From positions 1-64,000 of the forward strand of contig NZ_AOLY01000035.1 in the NCBI RefSeq assembly GCF_000336635.1: 64,000 nt of DNA, written 5' to 3'. Source of the DNA: Haloarcula japonica DSM 6131 (lineage in GTDB: Archaea; Halobacteriota; Halobacteria; Halobacteriales; Haloarculaceae). Shown one piece after another: positions 23,760 to 32,462 of this stretch. The position numbers were made by a program, and so were the translations under genes. Position 1 is the stretch's first letter. Every line of letters starts with the position of its first letter. The notes under the pieces were generated by a model, which searched no databases, was not told the origin of the DNA, and worked only from the letters and a program-made list of their open reading frames with translations.

Positions 23760-25034
23760 GTGCCAATCCTCCTGCAGCTGTCCCCGGAGCCGATTCAGGC
23801 GACCGTCTTTCGCATACTGCTCGCGGGAGCGCTCGGGATGTTCCTGGGACTGGAGCGGGAGTGGTCACAGAAGTCGGCCGGTATTCGGACGTTCGCACTG
23901 ATTAGCCTGCTTGCTGCGGTGTTCACGCTGGTCGAGAACCAGGCACTGCTCGTCGTCGGCGGCGTGCTGGTCATCGTACAAGGGATTTTGCTCGCAGTGC
24001 AGGGGCTTCTCGGCGATGCGGAAGACGATGGGCTGTCACTGACCACGTCTGTCTCGATGCTCGTCGCCTACGGCGTCGGGGCGCTGGTCGCACAGGGGTT
24101 CATCCTCGAAGGCGTCTCGGTCGCCGTCTTCTCGTCGCTGCTGCTGGTACTCAAGCGGGAACTCCACTCCTTGGCGTGGGGGCTCTCCCGCGAGGAACTG
24201 CGCTCGGCGACGGAGTTCGCCATCCTCGCTTTCGTCATCTACCCCTTACTCCCATCAGAACCGGTCGAGATTCCCGGCGGACTGCTGGACATCGCCGTGG
24301 AGTTGCGGGTCATCTGGCTGATGGTGGTGTTCGTCGCCGGCATCGGCATCGTCAACTACGCCATCGTCCAGACTTACGGCGGCCGTGGCATCGCGGTCAC
24401 CGGTTTTTTCGGCGGCCTGGCGTCGTCGACAGCGGTCGTTGGCACGATGCTCGACCATGTCCGACAGCAGCCGGACGCGACCTCGTACGCGGTAGCTGCG
24501 ATTCTGTTGGCCGATGCCGCGATGGCGCTTCGGAATCTCCTCATTACTGTGTTTTTCACTATCGAGCGTGGCGTTCTGGTCGAGGCAGTTATTCCGTTGG
24601 GGGCCGTTATTATCGGTAGCGTCGCCGTCGCTGCGTACACCGCCGACTGGTCTGAGACAGTTGATATGGGACTTGAAAGCCCGTTCTCTCTGCAGAACGC
24701 ACTTGCCTTTGGCGGCGTGTTCCTGCTAGTCGTGGTTGCCGGCGGGTTCGCGGAAACGCAGTTCGGAACGGCGGGCCTCTACATCACGTCGGCGCTCAGC
24801 GGACTGGTCTCAAGCGCCGGGGCAACGACCTCGGCCGTGTTGCTGTACCGCGGCGGCGCTATCGATGGGCCGACAGCGATGCTCGCTATCCTCGCCGCGA
24901 CGGCTGCCAGTATCATGGTCAAAGCAGCGTTGACTGCCCCGGGACCGAACCGGGCCTTCGCCACGCGCGTCGCGTTCTGGAGTTCAGTGGTCCTGGGCGT
25001 CGCAACGGTGCTGGCGCTTGGACTCTTCGTTTAA
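23760..25034 (+). CDS. MgtC/SapB-DUF4010 membrane protein
   Basis: A 424-residue integral membrane protein with about twelve hydrophobic segments. The N-terminal portion carries the MgtC/SapB signature (LLAGALGMFLGLEREWSQKSAGIRTFALISLLAAV, of which GLEREW and GIRTFAL are the core). The rest is the DUF4010 domain, including GFFGGLASSTAVVGTML and GLVSSAGATTSAVLL, an internally similar pair. GTG start at 23760. The fused family is common in archaea. A transport role, perhaps ions, is suspected but unproven. It overlaps the converging gene's stop by four bases. Confidence 0.87.
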   Translation: MPILLQLSPEPIQATVFRILLAGALGMFLGLEREWSQKSAGIRTFALISLLAAVFTLVENQALLVVGGVLVIVQGILLAVQGLLGDAEDDGLSLTTSVSMLVAYGVGALVAQGFILEGVSVAVFSSLLLVLKRELHSLAWGLSREELRSATEFAILAFVIYPLLPSEPVEIPGGLLDIAVELRVIWLMVVFVAGIGIVNYAIVQTYGGRGIAVTGFFGGLASSTAVVGTMLDHVRQQPDATSYAVAAILLADAAMALRNLLITVFFTIERGVLVEAVIPLGAVIIGSVAVAAYTADWSETVDMGLESPFSLQNALAFGGVFLLVVVAGGFAETQFGTAGLYITSALSGLVSSAGATTSAVLLYRGGAIDGPTAMLAILAATAASIMVKAALTAPGPNRAFATRVAFWSSVVLGVATVLALGLFV

Positions 25035-25357
25035 AACTGGTAGCGTCGGTCGTCTTTGTCCTGTTGCTGGGGGAAGTCATTCCCGGTCATCTGGTCGAAG
25101 GTCATTCCCGAGAGGTACTCGTCGTACGTACAATCGTAACTCGACCGGAGGTGGAAATCCAGCGTCCCGCGGTCGACGGTCGACTGAAACAGCATATGTA
25201 CCGCGCGCCTGACGAGTTCGTCCGGGTCGTCCGGGTCGAATGCGACTGACAGCATCGCGAGTTCGTTGCGCGTCTCGCGGTCAATCGAGAGTTCGAACTC
25301 GTCGTCGAAGTCGCCGTACGCCGCTTCGATGTCATCCTGTAGATCGTCGAGGGTCAT
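25031..25357 (-). CDS. Conserved acidic haloarchaeal protein, unknown function
   Basis: A 108-residue soluble, strongly acidic protein. The helical N-terminal half (MTLDDLQDDIEAAYGDF) leads to FDPDDPDELVRRAVHMLFQS and a C-terminus rich in Gln/Asp ending DDRRYQF. Codon use and composition are clearly haloarchaeal. I recognise no family. It is divergent from the histidine kinase gene, with a 155-base AT-rich spacer holding an inverted repeat, and its stop overlaps that of the MgtC/DUF4010 gene. Confidence 0.75.
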   Translation of the reverse strand: MTLDDLQDDIEAAYGDFDDEFELSIDRETRNELAMLSVAFDPDDPDELVRRAVHMLFQSTVDRGTLDFHLRSSYDCTYDEYLSGMTFDQMTGNDFPQQQDKDDRRYQF

Positions 25358-25441
25358 AACAAAAGAGACGATGAGGGCGAGGAAACCCCTTACGACTCGT
25401 CTGGGCCGTTTCCCGAAACGCTGTGTCGACCATTATAACAT

Positions 25442-25458
25442 ATGATAAATTATATCAT
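25442..25458. repeat. Inverted repeat in divergent promoter region
   Basis: ATGATA-AATTA-TATCAT lies between the divergent genes starting at 25357 and 25513. The symmetry and AT-rich setting suggest a regulator site or a two-sided TATA region. Confidence 0.4.
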
Positions 25459-25512
25459 GGGCTAAACATAATGACAGGTAGCGGTTAACTACTGACGGAT
25501 TCAGATTAGATA

Positions 25513-27369
25513 ATGACAGGTGGTGGGGACAAGACAGCAGCATCCAGCCAGCCCGACGGGCTGATAGAGCGACTTCACGCAGCCCTCCCGGACGTGTACG
25601 CGCGAAACTACGCGGTGAAGTTCGCTGTCGCGCTGGCAGTGATCGTCGTCGTACTCGCAGCCGTCGGCTTCGGCAGCTACCTGCAGATACAGGAACGGGT
25701 CGTCAGCGACGCGGCGACGGACCTCGAAGTGTCGGCCACGCATCGCGCCGACAGTATCGAGCAGTGGCGGACGACCACGGAGACGGAGACTATTGCTATC
25801 GCAGCCGCAAGGGTGTACGACACCGGGACACCCGCAGATATCAGACAGTACCTTACCACGGCAGAGTCGTCCCAGATTCGTTCGCTCCACTACGTCTCTA
25901 CCATCGACGACTCTCAGATAGTCATCGCGAGTACTGGGACGAACACGGAAGGCCGCTCACCGCGGGCGGTCGAATCCGCGTGGGAGTCCCCCGTACTGGC
26001 GACGATGAACGGGACCACCAGTACTGAGACAGTGGTCCGCTCGACAGCATACGCGGACGGTAACGGCCACTCGATGGCGTTCGTGACTCCCGTCTCCGAT
26101 GGCAGTGGGGCTCTGGTTCTCGTTTCGAGGGTCCCGACCGAGCAGTTTCACGACGGCCGCGATGGGTTCGAGACGCAACTGCTCACTGGGGACGGGGACC
26201 CGCTTATCGGCGGTCAGGACGGATCCGCACCCGTCAGCCAAGACGGTCTCCGGGCCGCAACAGCGGGCCAAACGACGACTATCGAAACGGGAGGCCATGT
26301 CGAGACGTACACGCCCGTCAACGGTACGTCGTGGGTGGTCACGACGAGTGCGACGCGAGAGTCACTGTACGGAACGAGTCGGCTCGTCCGCTGGGGCTTC
26401 CTCGCTGTCATCGGGACCGCAGTCGTCTCGCTGGGCGTCGCCGGGTACCTTTTCGGACGGCATACGGTTCGACCCTTGAGACAGCTCCGTAACCGAACGC
26501 AGTCCATGGAACAGGGTGACCTCGGCGTTGCTATCTCGACGACTCGGCAGGACGAGATCGGGAGGCTGTACGACGCCTTCAAAAATATGCGGGACACGCT
26601 CCGGAGTCAGATCCGGCAGGCACAGGCGGCTCGTGAAGAAGCCGAGCGGTCGAGCCGCGAACTCGAACGCCAGAACGAGCGGCTGGACGAGTTCGCATCG
26701 ACGTTGAGCCACGACCTCCGAAACCCGCTCACAGTCGCTCGGGGACACGTCGAACTGCTTGCGACGCGGCTGTCGGACCCGGAGACTGATCCAGCCGACC
26801 TCCAGCCCCACATCGAGAAACTCGAAGACGCACACGACCGTATCGAGTCGATAATCGACGACGTGTTGACGCTGACGAGAAAGGGCGCAAGCGTCGAGGA
26901 GACGGCTCCGGTTCCGTTGGAGTCCGTCGTCACCGATGCGTGGGACAACATCGACAACAAAAGCGCCACCATCGAAACCGCGGGCAGCCGAACCATCGAC
27001 GCCAACCGGACGCGGCTCTTGCGAGCCCTCGAAAACCTGTTTCGCAACGCCATCGACCACGTCGGCCCGGACGTGACGGTTACGGTCGGGCTGACGGAAC
27101 ACGGCTTCTACGTCGCCGACGACGGCCCGGGGATACCGACCGACGCGGTCGACAACATTTTCGAGTACGGCCACACGACGAGCGAGGACGGGACCGGGCT
27201 CGGCCTCTCTATCGTCAAGACCATCGCGGAAGCCCACGGCTGGCGGCTGTACATCGATACGACCTACCCCGACGGCGCGATGTTCGTGTTTGCGGACGTG
27301 TTCAGCGAGGACGAACCGGACTGGTACGGAACCGAGTTCGAGTGGGGACGGTCCGAAGTCGACGACTGA
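25513..27369 (+). CDS. Membrane sensor histidine kinase (Cache-like sensor, HAMP)
   Basis: A 618-residue sensor kinase. A membrane helix (about 37-58), an external sensor domain of ~230 residues of probable Cache type, and a second helix (about 293-315) precede a HAMP domain (about 318-370, RPLRQLRNRTQSM). A coiled coil follows. The HisKA domain has phospho-acceptor His400 in LSHDLRNPL, and the ATPase domain shows N box LENLFRNAIDH, G1 DDGPGIP and G2 GTGLGLSIVK. No receiver gene is adjacent, so the partner is unknown. A 12-base copy of its start region (ATAATGACAGGT) occurs 42 bases upstream. Confidence 0.92.
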   Translation: MTGGGDKTAASSQPDGLIERLHAALPDVYARNYAVKFAVALAVIVVVLAAVGFGSYLQIQERVVSDAATDLEVSATHRADSIEQWRTTTETETIAIAAARVYDTGTPADIRQYLTTAESSQIRSLHYVSTIDDSQIVIASTGTNTEGRSPRAVESAWESPVLATMNGTTSTETVVRSTAYADGNGHSMAFVTPVSDGSGALVLVSRVPTEQFHDGRDGFETQLLTGDGDPLIGGQDGSAPVSQDGLRAATAGQTTTIETGGHVETYTPVNGTSWVVTTSATRESLYGTSRLVRWGFLAVIGTAVVSLGVAGYLFGRHTVRPLRQLRNRTQSMEQGDLGVAISTTRQDEIGRLYDAFKNMRDTLRSQIRQAQAAREEAERSSRELERQNERLDEFASTLSHDLRNPLTVARGHVELLATRLSDPETDPADLQPHIEKLEDAHDRIESIIDDVLTLTRKGASVEETAPVPLESVVTDAWDNIDNKSATIETAGSRTIDANRTRLLRALENLFRNAIDHVGPDVTVTVGLTEHGFYVADDGPGIPTDAVDNIFEYGHTTSEDGTGLGLSIVKTIAEAHGWRLYIDTTYPDGAMFVFADVFSEDEPDWYGTEFEWGRSEVDD

Positions 27370-27444
27370 TATCGCTTGCCGTACCCTGCAGTATATTTGC
27401 CACTCCGGGGTGCCGAAAACCTCTCCAGACGTACAGCCGACAGT

Positions 27445-28431
27445 ATGAGCGGCACCGACCGCCACGCACAAATCAGGACAGAGCCAAGCGAGGGTATGAC
27501 CGACCAGTCGGCAGCGACAGACCGTCCGGGAGCCGTGCCCGCGGACCCGTCGGCTGTCCAGGACGCGCTCGTGGAGTGGTACGAGGCGGACCACCGCTCG
27601 TACCCGTGGCGGGAGACGACAGACCCCTACGAGATTCTTGTTTCCGAGGTGATGAGCCAGCAGACCCAGCTCGACCGCGTCGTCGACGCTTGGGAGGACT
27701 TTCTGGACCGCTGGCCGAGTGCGGCGGTGCTGGCCGAGGCCGACCGCGCTGATGTGGTGGGTTTCTGGACCAGTCACTCGCTGGGGTACAACAACCGGGC
27801 GAAGTACCTCCACGAGGCCGCGGGGCAGATCGTACAGGACTACGGCGGCGAGTGGCCCCGGGACCCGGATGGCCTCAGCGACCTGATGGGCGTCGGGCCT
27901 TACACCGCCAATGCCGTCGCCTCTTTCGCGTTCAACAACGGGGACGCCGTCGTCGATACGAACGTCAAGCGCGTCCTGTACCGAGCCTTCGATGTGCCCG
28001 ACGACGATTCCGCCTTCGAGACGGCCGCGAGCGTCCTCATGCCCGAGGGCCGGTCGCGGGTCTGGAACAACGCCATCATGGAACTGGGCGGTGTCGCCTG
28101 CGAGAAGACGCCGGACTGCGACGGCGCGCAGTGCCCCTGGCGCGAGTGGTGTTCCGCCTACGAGACGGGCGATTTCACCGCGCCGGACGTGCCGACCCAG
28201 CCTGAGTTCGAGGGGAGCCGCCGCCAAATGCGCGGGCGCGTCATCTCGGCGCTCAAGGAGTACGACGAACTGCACCTGGACGACCTCGGCCCGCGTGTGC
28301 GCGTCGACTACGCGCCTGACGGGGAGTACGGACGCGAGTGGCTCCGCGGCCTCCTGGATGACCTTGCCAGCGACGGCTTAGTCGATGTCGAAGAAAGCGA
28401 CGGCGAGACGGTCGCGCGTCTCCAACGCTGA
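27445..28431 (+). CDS. mutY: A/G-specific adenine DNA glycosylase (MutY)
   Basis: DNA repair glycosylase that removes adenine opposite 8-oxoguanine. Motifs include SYPWRETTDPY, VSEVMSQQTQLDRVV, the helix-hairpin-helix GVGPYTANAVASF and the catalytic Asp in VVDTNVKRVLYR. Four cysteines form the iron-sulphur loop but with C-x5-C-x4-C-x5-C spacing, against the usual C-x6-C-x2-C-x5-C. The C-terminal ~80 residues look like a winged helix instead of the MutY Nudix-like 8-oxoG domain. The start is uncertain: the ATG at 27445 follows a TATA-like box at 27391-27398, and the ATG at 27496 is also plausible. Confidence 0.88.
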   Translation: MSGTDRHAQIRTEPSEGMTDQSAATDRPGAVPADPSAVQDALVEWYEADHRSYPWRETTDPYEILVSEVMSQQTQLDRVVDAWEDFLDRWPSAAVLAEADRADVVGFWTSHSLGYNNRAKYLHEAAGQIVQDYGGEWPRDPDGLSDLMGVGPYTANAVASFAFNNGDAVVDTNVKRVLYRAFDVPDDDSAFETAASVLMPEGRSRVWNNAIMELGGVACEKTPDCDGAQCPWREWCSAYETGDFTAPDVPTQPEFEGSRRQMRGRVISALKEYDELHLDDLGPRVRVDYAPDGEYGREWLRGLLDDLASDGLVDVEESDGETVARLQR

Positions 28432-28478
28432 CCGTCAGTGGCATACACCCTTGAACCCATGCGGTCAATACGGTCCCA

Positions 28479-29486
28479 ATGGTTGGCTTGCTCGGTTCGG
28501 TTGCTCTCATCGTCGTCGCAACCGCTGTCATCTGGAGAGGGAGCGCGTACTTCGAGCGGGCCGCGGAGCGATTGAGCAAGTACTACGGATTGCCGGTGGC
28601 GGTCCACGGGGCAATCGTCGTCGCCGTCGGGTCGAGCTTTCCGGAGATTAGTTCGGTCGTTATCAGCACCGTCGTCCACGACGAGTTCTCGCTGGGTGTC
28701 GGTGCCATCGTCGGGAGCGCGATATTCAATCTGCTCGTGATTCCGGCCCTCGCAGCGCTCGCAAGCGAGGAGCTCCGATCGACGCGTGACATCGTCCACA
28801 AAGACGCCCAGTTCTACGTCATCAGCGTCCTCATCCTGTTTATTGTATTCGCCCTCGGGGCGACGTACGTTCCGGGTGGGACCAATCGGGCGGCTATCCT
28901 GACCCCGACGCTCGCGTCCATTCCGCTCGTAGCCTACGGGATCTACGTCTTCTTGCATCAGCAGGATGCCAGCGAGCACGTCGCGGACGAAACTAACAGC
29001 GTCCGGCCGGGCCGGGAGTGGGGGATGCTGGGGGTCGGCCTGGTCATCATCACCATCGGCGTCGAGGCGATGGTGCAGGGCGCGCTCTCGCTGGGCGTTA
29101 TCTTCGACACCCCGACGTTCCTCTGGGGGTTGACCGTCATCGCCGCCGGCACGAGCCTCCCCGACGCGTTCGTCAGCGTCCGCGCCGCGAAAAACGACGA
29201 CAGCGTCACCAGCCTGACGAATGTCTTGGGCAGCAACACGTTCAATCTGCTCGTGGCGATTCCCGTCGGCGTCCTCCTGGCGGGGCAAGCGACCATCGAC
29301 TTCCTCGTGGCGATTCCGACGATGGGCTTTCTCGGATTCGCGACGCTGGTGTTCATCATATTCACCCGGACGGACCTCGAACTCTCGGACCGCGAAGCGT
29401 ACACGCTGCTTGGCCTGTACGTGGTGTTCGTCTGCTGGATGGCGCTGGAATCCGTAGGGCTCATCGAGACGGTCCGCGGTATCTGA
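28479..29486 (+). CDS. Sodium/calcium exchanger family protein (CaCA, YrbG type)
   Basis: A 335-residue antiporter with about ten membrane segments in two homologous halves. The two alpha-repeats are visible: AVGSSFPEISSVVISTVVH with GAIVGSAIFNLLV in the first half, and AAGTSLPDAFVSVRAAK with NVLGSNTFNLLV in the second. These contain the ion-binding acidic and Asn residues. It likely exports Ca2+ in exchange for Na+, which is abundant outside haloarchaea. It starts 47 bases after mutY and may be its own unit. Confidence 0.92.
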   Translation: MVGLLGSVALIVVATAVIWRGSAYFERAAERLSKYYGLPVAVHGAIVVAVGSSFPEISSVVISTVVHDEFSLGVGAIVGSAIFNLLVIPALAALASEELRSTRDIVHKDAQFYVISVLILFIVFALGATYVPGGTNRAAILTPTLASIPLVAYGIYVFLHQQDASEHVADETNSVRPGREWGMLGVGLVIITIGVEAMVQGALSLGVIFDTPTFLWGLTVIAAGTSLPDAFVSVRAAKNDDSVTSLTNVLGSNTFNLLVAIPVGVLLAGQATIDFLVAIPTMGFLGFATLVFIIFTRTDLELSDREAYTLLGLYVVFVCWMALESVGLIETVRGI

Positions 29487-29506
29487 GGCGACAGCCTTCG
29501 CTGACG

Positions 29507-30046
29507 CTACTCACCGTCTTCGTCGGGCGATAGCTCGCGGGAGTACACGGCCTCGTCGTATGGATCACCACCGATAGTGAGCGTGCGCGTGTTGGTCTGC
29601 TCGAAGCCGAGGTTCTCGAAGAACGCCCGGCTCCGGTCGTTCGACGCCAGGTCCAGCGCCCGGAACTGCTCGACGCCGTGTTCGAGAAAGATATCCTCGA
29701 GTCTATCGTACAGCGCCGTCCCGACACCCTCGCCGTGGTAGTCCGGGTGGACGTAGAGCCGTAACATCGTTCCCATCGTGTGCATGGTGATGCCCTGCGT
29801 GAAGCCGATGATTTCCCCGTCCTGCTCGGCGACCAGCAGCGTCGCCTCGATATCGTCGAGGTCGTTAGCGGAGACGCCGCCGGCCCATCCATGGAGCGCG
29901 CTACCCAGCGGGTCGGCGTACCAGTCGGATATCGTCTCGTCGATGACATCGGAATCCAGCGAGTCGTAGGCATCGTGCCACGCTGCCCGTGCGACCCGGC
30001 GGATGCCGTCGGCATCGGCGTCGAAGGCTCGGCGGATAGTCGTCAT
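29507..30046 (-). CDS. GNAT family N-acetyltransferase
   Basis: A 179-residue acetyl-CoA-dependent transferase with a full GNAT core: RRAFDADADGIRRVARAAW near the start, then GFTQGITM, the acetyl-CoA loop HPDYHGEGVGTALYDRL (about 95-111) and NDRSRAFFENLGFEQ (about 130-144). Length is normal. The substrate is unknown. It converges on the exchanger gene (20-base gap) and has an AT-rich region upstream shared with the divergent mutase subunit gene. Confidence 0.88.
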   Translation of the reverse strand: MTTIRRAFDADADGIRRVARAAWHDAYDSLDSDVIDETISDWYADPLGSALHGWAGGVSANDLDDIEATLLVAEQDGEIIGFTQGITMHTMGTMLRLYVHPDYHGEGVGTALYDRLEDIFLEHGVEQFRALDLASNDRSRAFFENLGFEQTNTRTLTIGGDPYDEAVYSRELSPDEDGE

Positions 30047-30190
30047 ACGTGTCTCGGCGACTTGGACAGATGCTGAGGCGTGTCGCGTACCATGGGTGCT
30101 GTGTCTATCGGTTTGTTTGGGCTATCATGGCTAATATCCTCTCCTTGGTGTGTGAGTCATCCGCACTATCTATAATGGTTTATCATTAGG

Positions 30191-30198
30191 TTTATGTA
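30191..30198 (+). promoter_or_regulatory. TATA box of the mutase subunit gene
   Basis: TTTATGTA lies 25-32 bases before the ATG at 30223, giving a leaderless transcript. A second AT-rich run (GGTTTATCATT) precedes it. Confidence 0.45.
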
Positions 30199-30222
30199 GT
30201 TGACACCCATCGGTGGTCATGT

Positions 30223-30666
30223 ATGAGGACAGTCATCCTCGGTGTCATCGGCTCCGACGCGCACGTCGTTGGGATTACCATTCTGGAGCGAGCCTTCGAA
30301 GCGGCCGGGTTCGACGTAGTCAACCTCGGTGTCCAGTCGTCCCAGTCGGAGTTCATCGACGCCGCGGATGAACACGACGCCGAAGCAATACTTGTCTCGT
30401 CGCTGTACGGCCACGCCGAGCAGGACTGCCAGGGGTTCCAGCAGCAGATCACCGAGGCTGGGCTGGACGTGACGACGTACATCGGCGGCAACCTCGCTGT
30501 CGGGCAGGACTCCTTCGAGGAGACGCGTGAGACGTTCAAAGCGCTCGGTTTCGACCGGGTCTTCGATTCGGAGACCGACCCGGAGGAAGCCATTGAGGCG
30601 CTGAAAGCCGATCTCGGCCACCGCTCCCGCGAGGCGTCCTCTGAGAAGATCCAGCTCGGCTCCTAA
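30223..30666 (+). CDS. glmS: Methylaspartate (glutamate) mutase small subunit, cobalamin-binding
   Basis: A 147-residue B12-binding subunit of glutamate mutase, which interconverts glutamate and 3-methylaspartate. The cobalamin motif GSDAHVVG supplies the lower-axial His, followed by the later family pieces VSSLYGH and YIGGNLAVG. Length and motifs match GlmS. In Haloarcula the mutase feeds the methylaspartate cycle for acetate assimilation. The large subunit, methylaspartate ammonia-lyase and mesaconate genes are not in this window, so this is an isolated subunit gene, perhaps an extra copy. A 20-residue basic/polar tail (GHRSREASSEKIQLGS) follows the core. Confidence 0.88.
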   Translation: MRTVILGVIGSDAHVVGITILERAFEAAGFDVVNLGVQSSQSEFIDAADEHDAEAILVSSLYGHAEQDCQGFQQQITEAGLDVTTYIGGNLAVGQDSFEETRETFKALGFDRVFDSETDPEEAIEALKADLGHRSREASSEKIQLGS

Positions 30667-30793
30667 GCCATGGACTCCGTTTCCAACCGCTAACGTCAGC
30701 GAGCCATGCGTAATCCGGGATACTCTCAGCCACTGCTGTCGTCGACCACCCACAGCCCGGGGTGCTTTACGACCGGAGCGCGTATGATATTTA

Positions 30794-30964
30794 ATGTCAC
30801 ACATGACAGCTGAGCTGAGTGACGGCACCGAAATCAAGAACATTCACGACGTGGTCGAAGGGTCGAACGGCGTCCACCTGAAGAAGGAAGTCGGCAGCGG
30901 CGGGCTCGAACGCGTCGCGTACATCCCGTATCCGAACCTCCTCTACGTGTACCACGACAACTGA
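30794..30964 (+). CDS. Small protein downstream of glmS (56 aa)
   Basis: A short frame with haloarchaeal codon use encoding a compact beta-rich protein: DGTEIKNIHDVVEGSNGVHL, then SGGLERVAYIPYPNLLYVYH. A second in-frame ATG at 30803 would give 53 residues. The AT-rich run TATTTAAT (30787-30794) is very close to the start, so the transcription start is unclear, or the gene is read through from glmS. No family recognised. Coding signal and neat fold-like pattern make it likely real. Confidence 0.6.
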   Translation: MSHMTAELSDGTEIKNIHDVVEGSNGVHLKKEVGSGGLERVAYIPYPNLLYVYHDN

Positions 30965-31072
30965 TGTCGCCCAGAGCGCCCTCCACGGACTGACAAACCA
31001 GCAGGGGAACCGAGACCAGCGGCGCGCCTCGTCACCCCCACCGATATACCGGCCCCACTCCATAGAGCCGCC

Positions 31073-31651
31073 ATGTCCGAACCACACGTCGTCGGTGTCG
31101 TCGGCAGTCTCAGAGAGGAGAGCTACACCAGGGCCGGTATCGAGCGTGCGCTCGCCGCTGCCGAGGAGTTGGGGGCGACGACGGAACTGCTCGATCTCCG
31201 TGAGTTCGACCTCCCAGTGTTCGATGCAGACCACCGCGAGGCGGGCGACGCCATCGCGTTCGCCGACAGCGTCCACGCGGCTGATTCGATTTTGCTGGGG
31301 ACGCCGGTGTACCACGGGTCCTATTCCGGCGTGTTGAAGAACGCACTCGACTACTGTGGCTTCGACGAGTTCGAGCACAAAACTGTGGGGTTGCTTGCGG
31401 TCGCTGGTGGGGGCTTTCCGATCACCGCGCTCGAACACCTCCGCTCGGTCTGTCGGGCGCTGAACTGCTGGGTCATCCCACATCAGGCTGCAGTTCCGAA
31501 CGCGCGCAACCACATCGCTGACGGCCAGATAGTCGACGCTAATATCGAGAAACGCGTGGTGACCCTCGGCGAGGAAGCGGTCCAGTACGCGAACATCAAG
31601 CCGGATCCGGCGTGTTTCGAGAGTGCGGAGAACGTCGGGGCGGACGATTAG
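31073..31651 (+). CDS. NAD(P)H-dependent FMN reductase family protein
   Basis: A 192-residue flavodoxin-like reductase. The phosphate-binding loop GSLREESYTRAGI (about 11-23) and the active-site stretch GTPVYHGSYSGVLKNALDY (about 82-100) are typical of NADPH-dependent FMN or azoreductases, with GGGFPITALEHLRSV later. It would use FMN and NAD(P)H for quinone, flavin or redox-stress reduction. Length is normal. It precedes the YIP1 gene by 80 bases containing a partial duplication. Confidence 0.9.
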   Translation: MSEPHVVGVVGSLREESYTRAGIERALAAAEELGATTELLDLREFDLPVFDADHREAGDAIAFADSVHAADSILLGTPVYHGSYSGVLKNALDYCGFDEFEHKTVGLLAVAGGGFPITALEHLRSVCRALNCWVIPHQAAVPNARNHIADGQIVDANIEKRVVTLGEEAVQYANIKPDPACFESAENVGADD

Positions 31652-31754
31652 CCGCGAGGGCCGCTGTGGGTGTCTGAGCCGTGAGCGTCCGGTTCGAAGG
31701 AGCAGATGAGTGGCCGTGAGGACCGCTGTACGTGTCCGAGCCGCCCACGTCCGC
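31651..31754 (+). repeat. Imperfect direct repeat spanning the YIP1 start
   Basis: Two copies of a 41-base segment (31651-31691 and 31713-31753) are identical at 32 of 41 positions by my count. Each contains GTGTC-GAGCCG: the first reads Met-Ser-Glu-Pro-stop (31670-31684), the second is the likely YIP1 start. Confidence 0.7.
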
Positions 31755-32436
31755 TGACAGAGAGAAGGAAACGGTCAAACCGACTCACACCGTACGTACG
31801 GTCGTGACTCAGTGGGTCGAGAATCCGACCGGTGGCCGGGACCGCGGACCAGCCGCGTTGGTGCGCGCGTGGGTAGAAATACTCAGCCGTCCGCGGCGGT
31901 TCTTCCGTACCGGCGTCGCGCCGGGCGACCAGGCTCCGGGACTGGTGTTCGCGGCGACGGTGGTCCTCTTCGAGGAGGTGAGCCGGTACGCCGTCGTCAA
32001 GCTGGCTCAACGTGGGCTCCTGTCTACGGGGCCGTTCGACTACCCCGCTATCGGCGGCTTCTCGCCCGGCGTCGCGGTGCTGGCGCTGTTTGCCATCCTG
32101 GTGTTCGTCACGCCGGCGACGGTGCATCTGACGGCCGCACTGCAGACCCTCCTCTTACTTCCCGTCGCGTCTGACCGCGGCGGCGTCAGCGAGACTGTGC
32201 AGGTGATGTGCTACGCGATGGCCCCCTGTCTGCTGGCGGGACTGCCGAGCGCAGAGGTCCGGGTGCTCGTCACTGCGTGGGGCGCAGGGCTGTACCTGAT
32301 TGGGACCGCTGTCGTCCACAACGTCAAGTTCCCGGTGGCCGCAATCGTCGGGGCCGTTCCCGCGGCGATTATCTTCGGCTACGGTTTCCGTGGCTTCCAG
32401 GCCCTCTCGGTACTGCTCGCAGACTACGGGTTTTAG
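31732..32436 (+). CDS. YIP1 family membrane protein
   Basis: A 234-residue integral membrane protein with a cytoplasmic N-terminus of ~60 residues (WVEILSRPRRFFRTG just before the membrane part) and five hydrophobic segments between about 65 and 230, matching the YIP1 family. Function in archaea is unknown. Eukaryotic relatives act in vesicle trafficking. The GTG start at 31732 lies in the second copy of a duplicated 41-base segment. The first copy would give a four-residue peptide. Confidence 0.82.
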   Translation: MSEPPTSADREKETVKPTHTVRTVVTQWVENPTGGRDRGPAALVRAWVEILSRPRRFFRTGVAPGDQAPGLVFAATVVLFEEVSRYAVVKLAQRGLLSTGPFDYPAIGGFSPGVAVLALFAILVFVTPATVHLTAALQTLLLLPVASDRGGVSETVQVMCYAMAPCLLAGLPSAEVRVLVTAWGAGLYLIGTAVVHNVKFPVAAIVGAVPAAIIFGYGFRGFQALSVLLADYGF

Positions 32437-32462
32437 GGTCTGCCCGCGTGCGTTTCCCAACG

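Noticed and set aside
26362..28275. 637-codon minus-strand frame opposite the kinase and mutY
   Set aside because: Spans two well-supported plus-strand genes and shows no domain.
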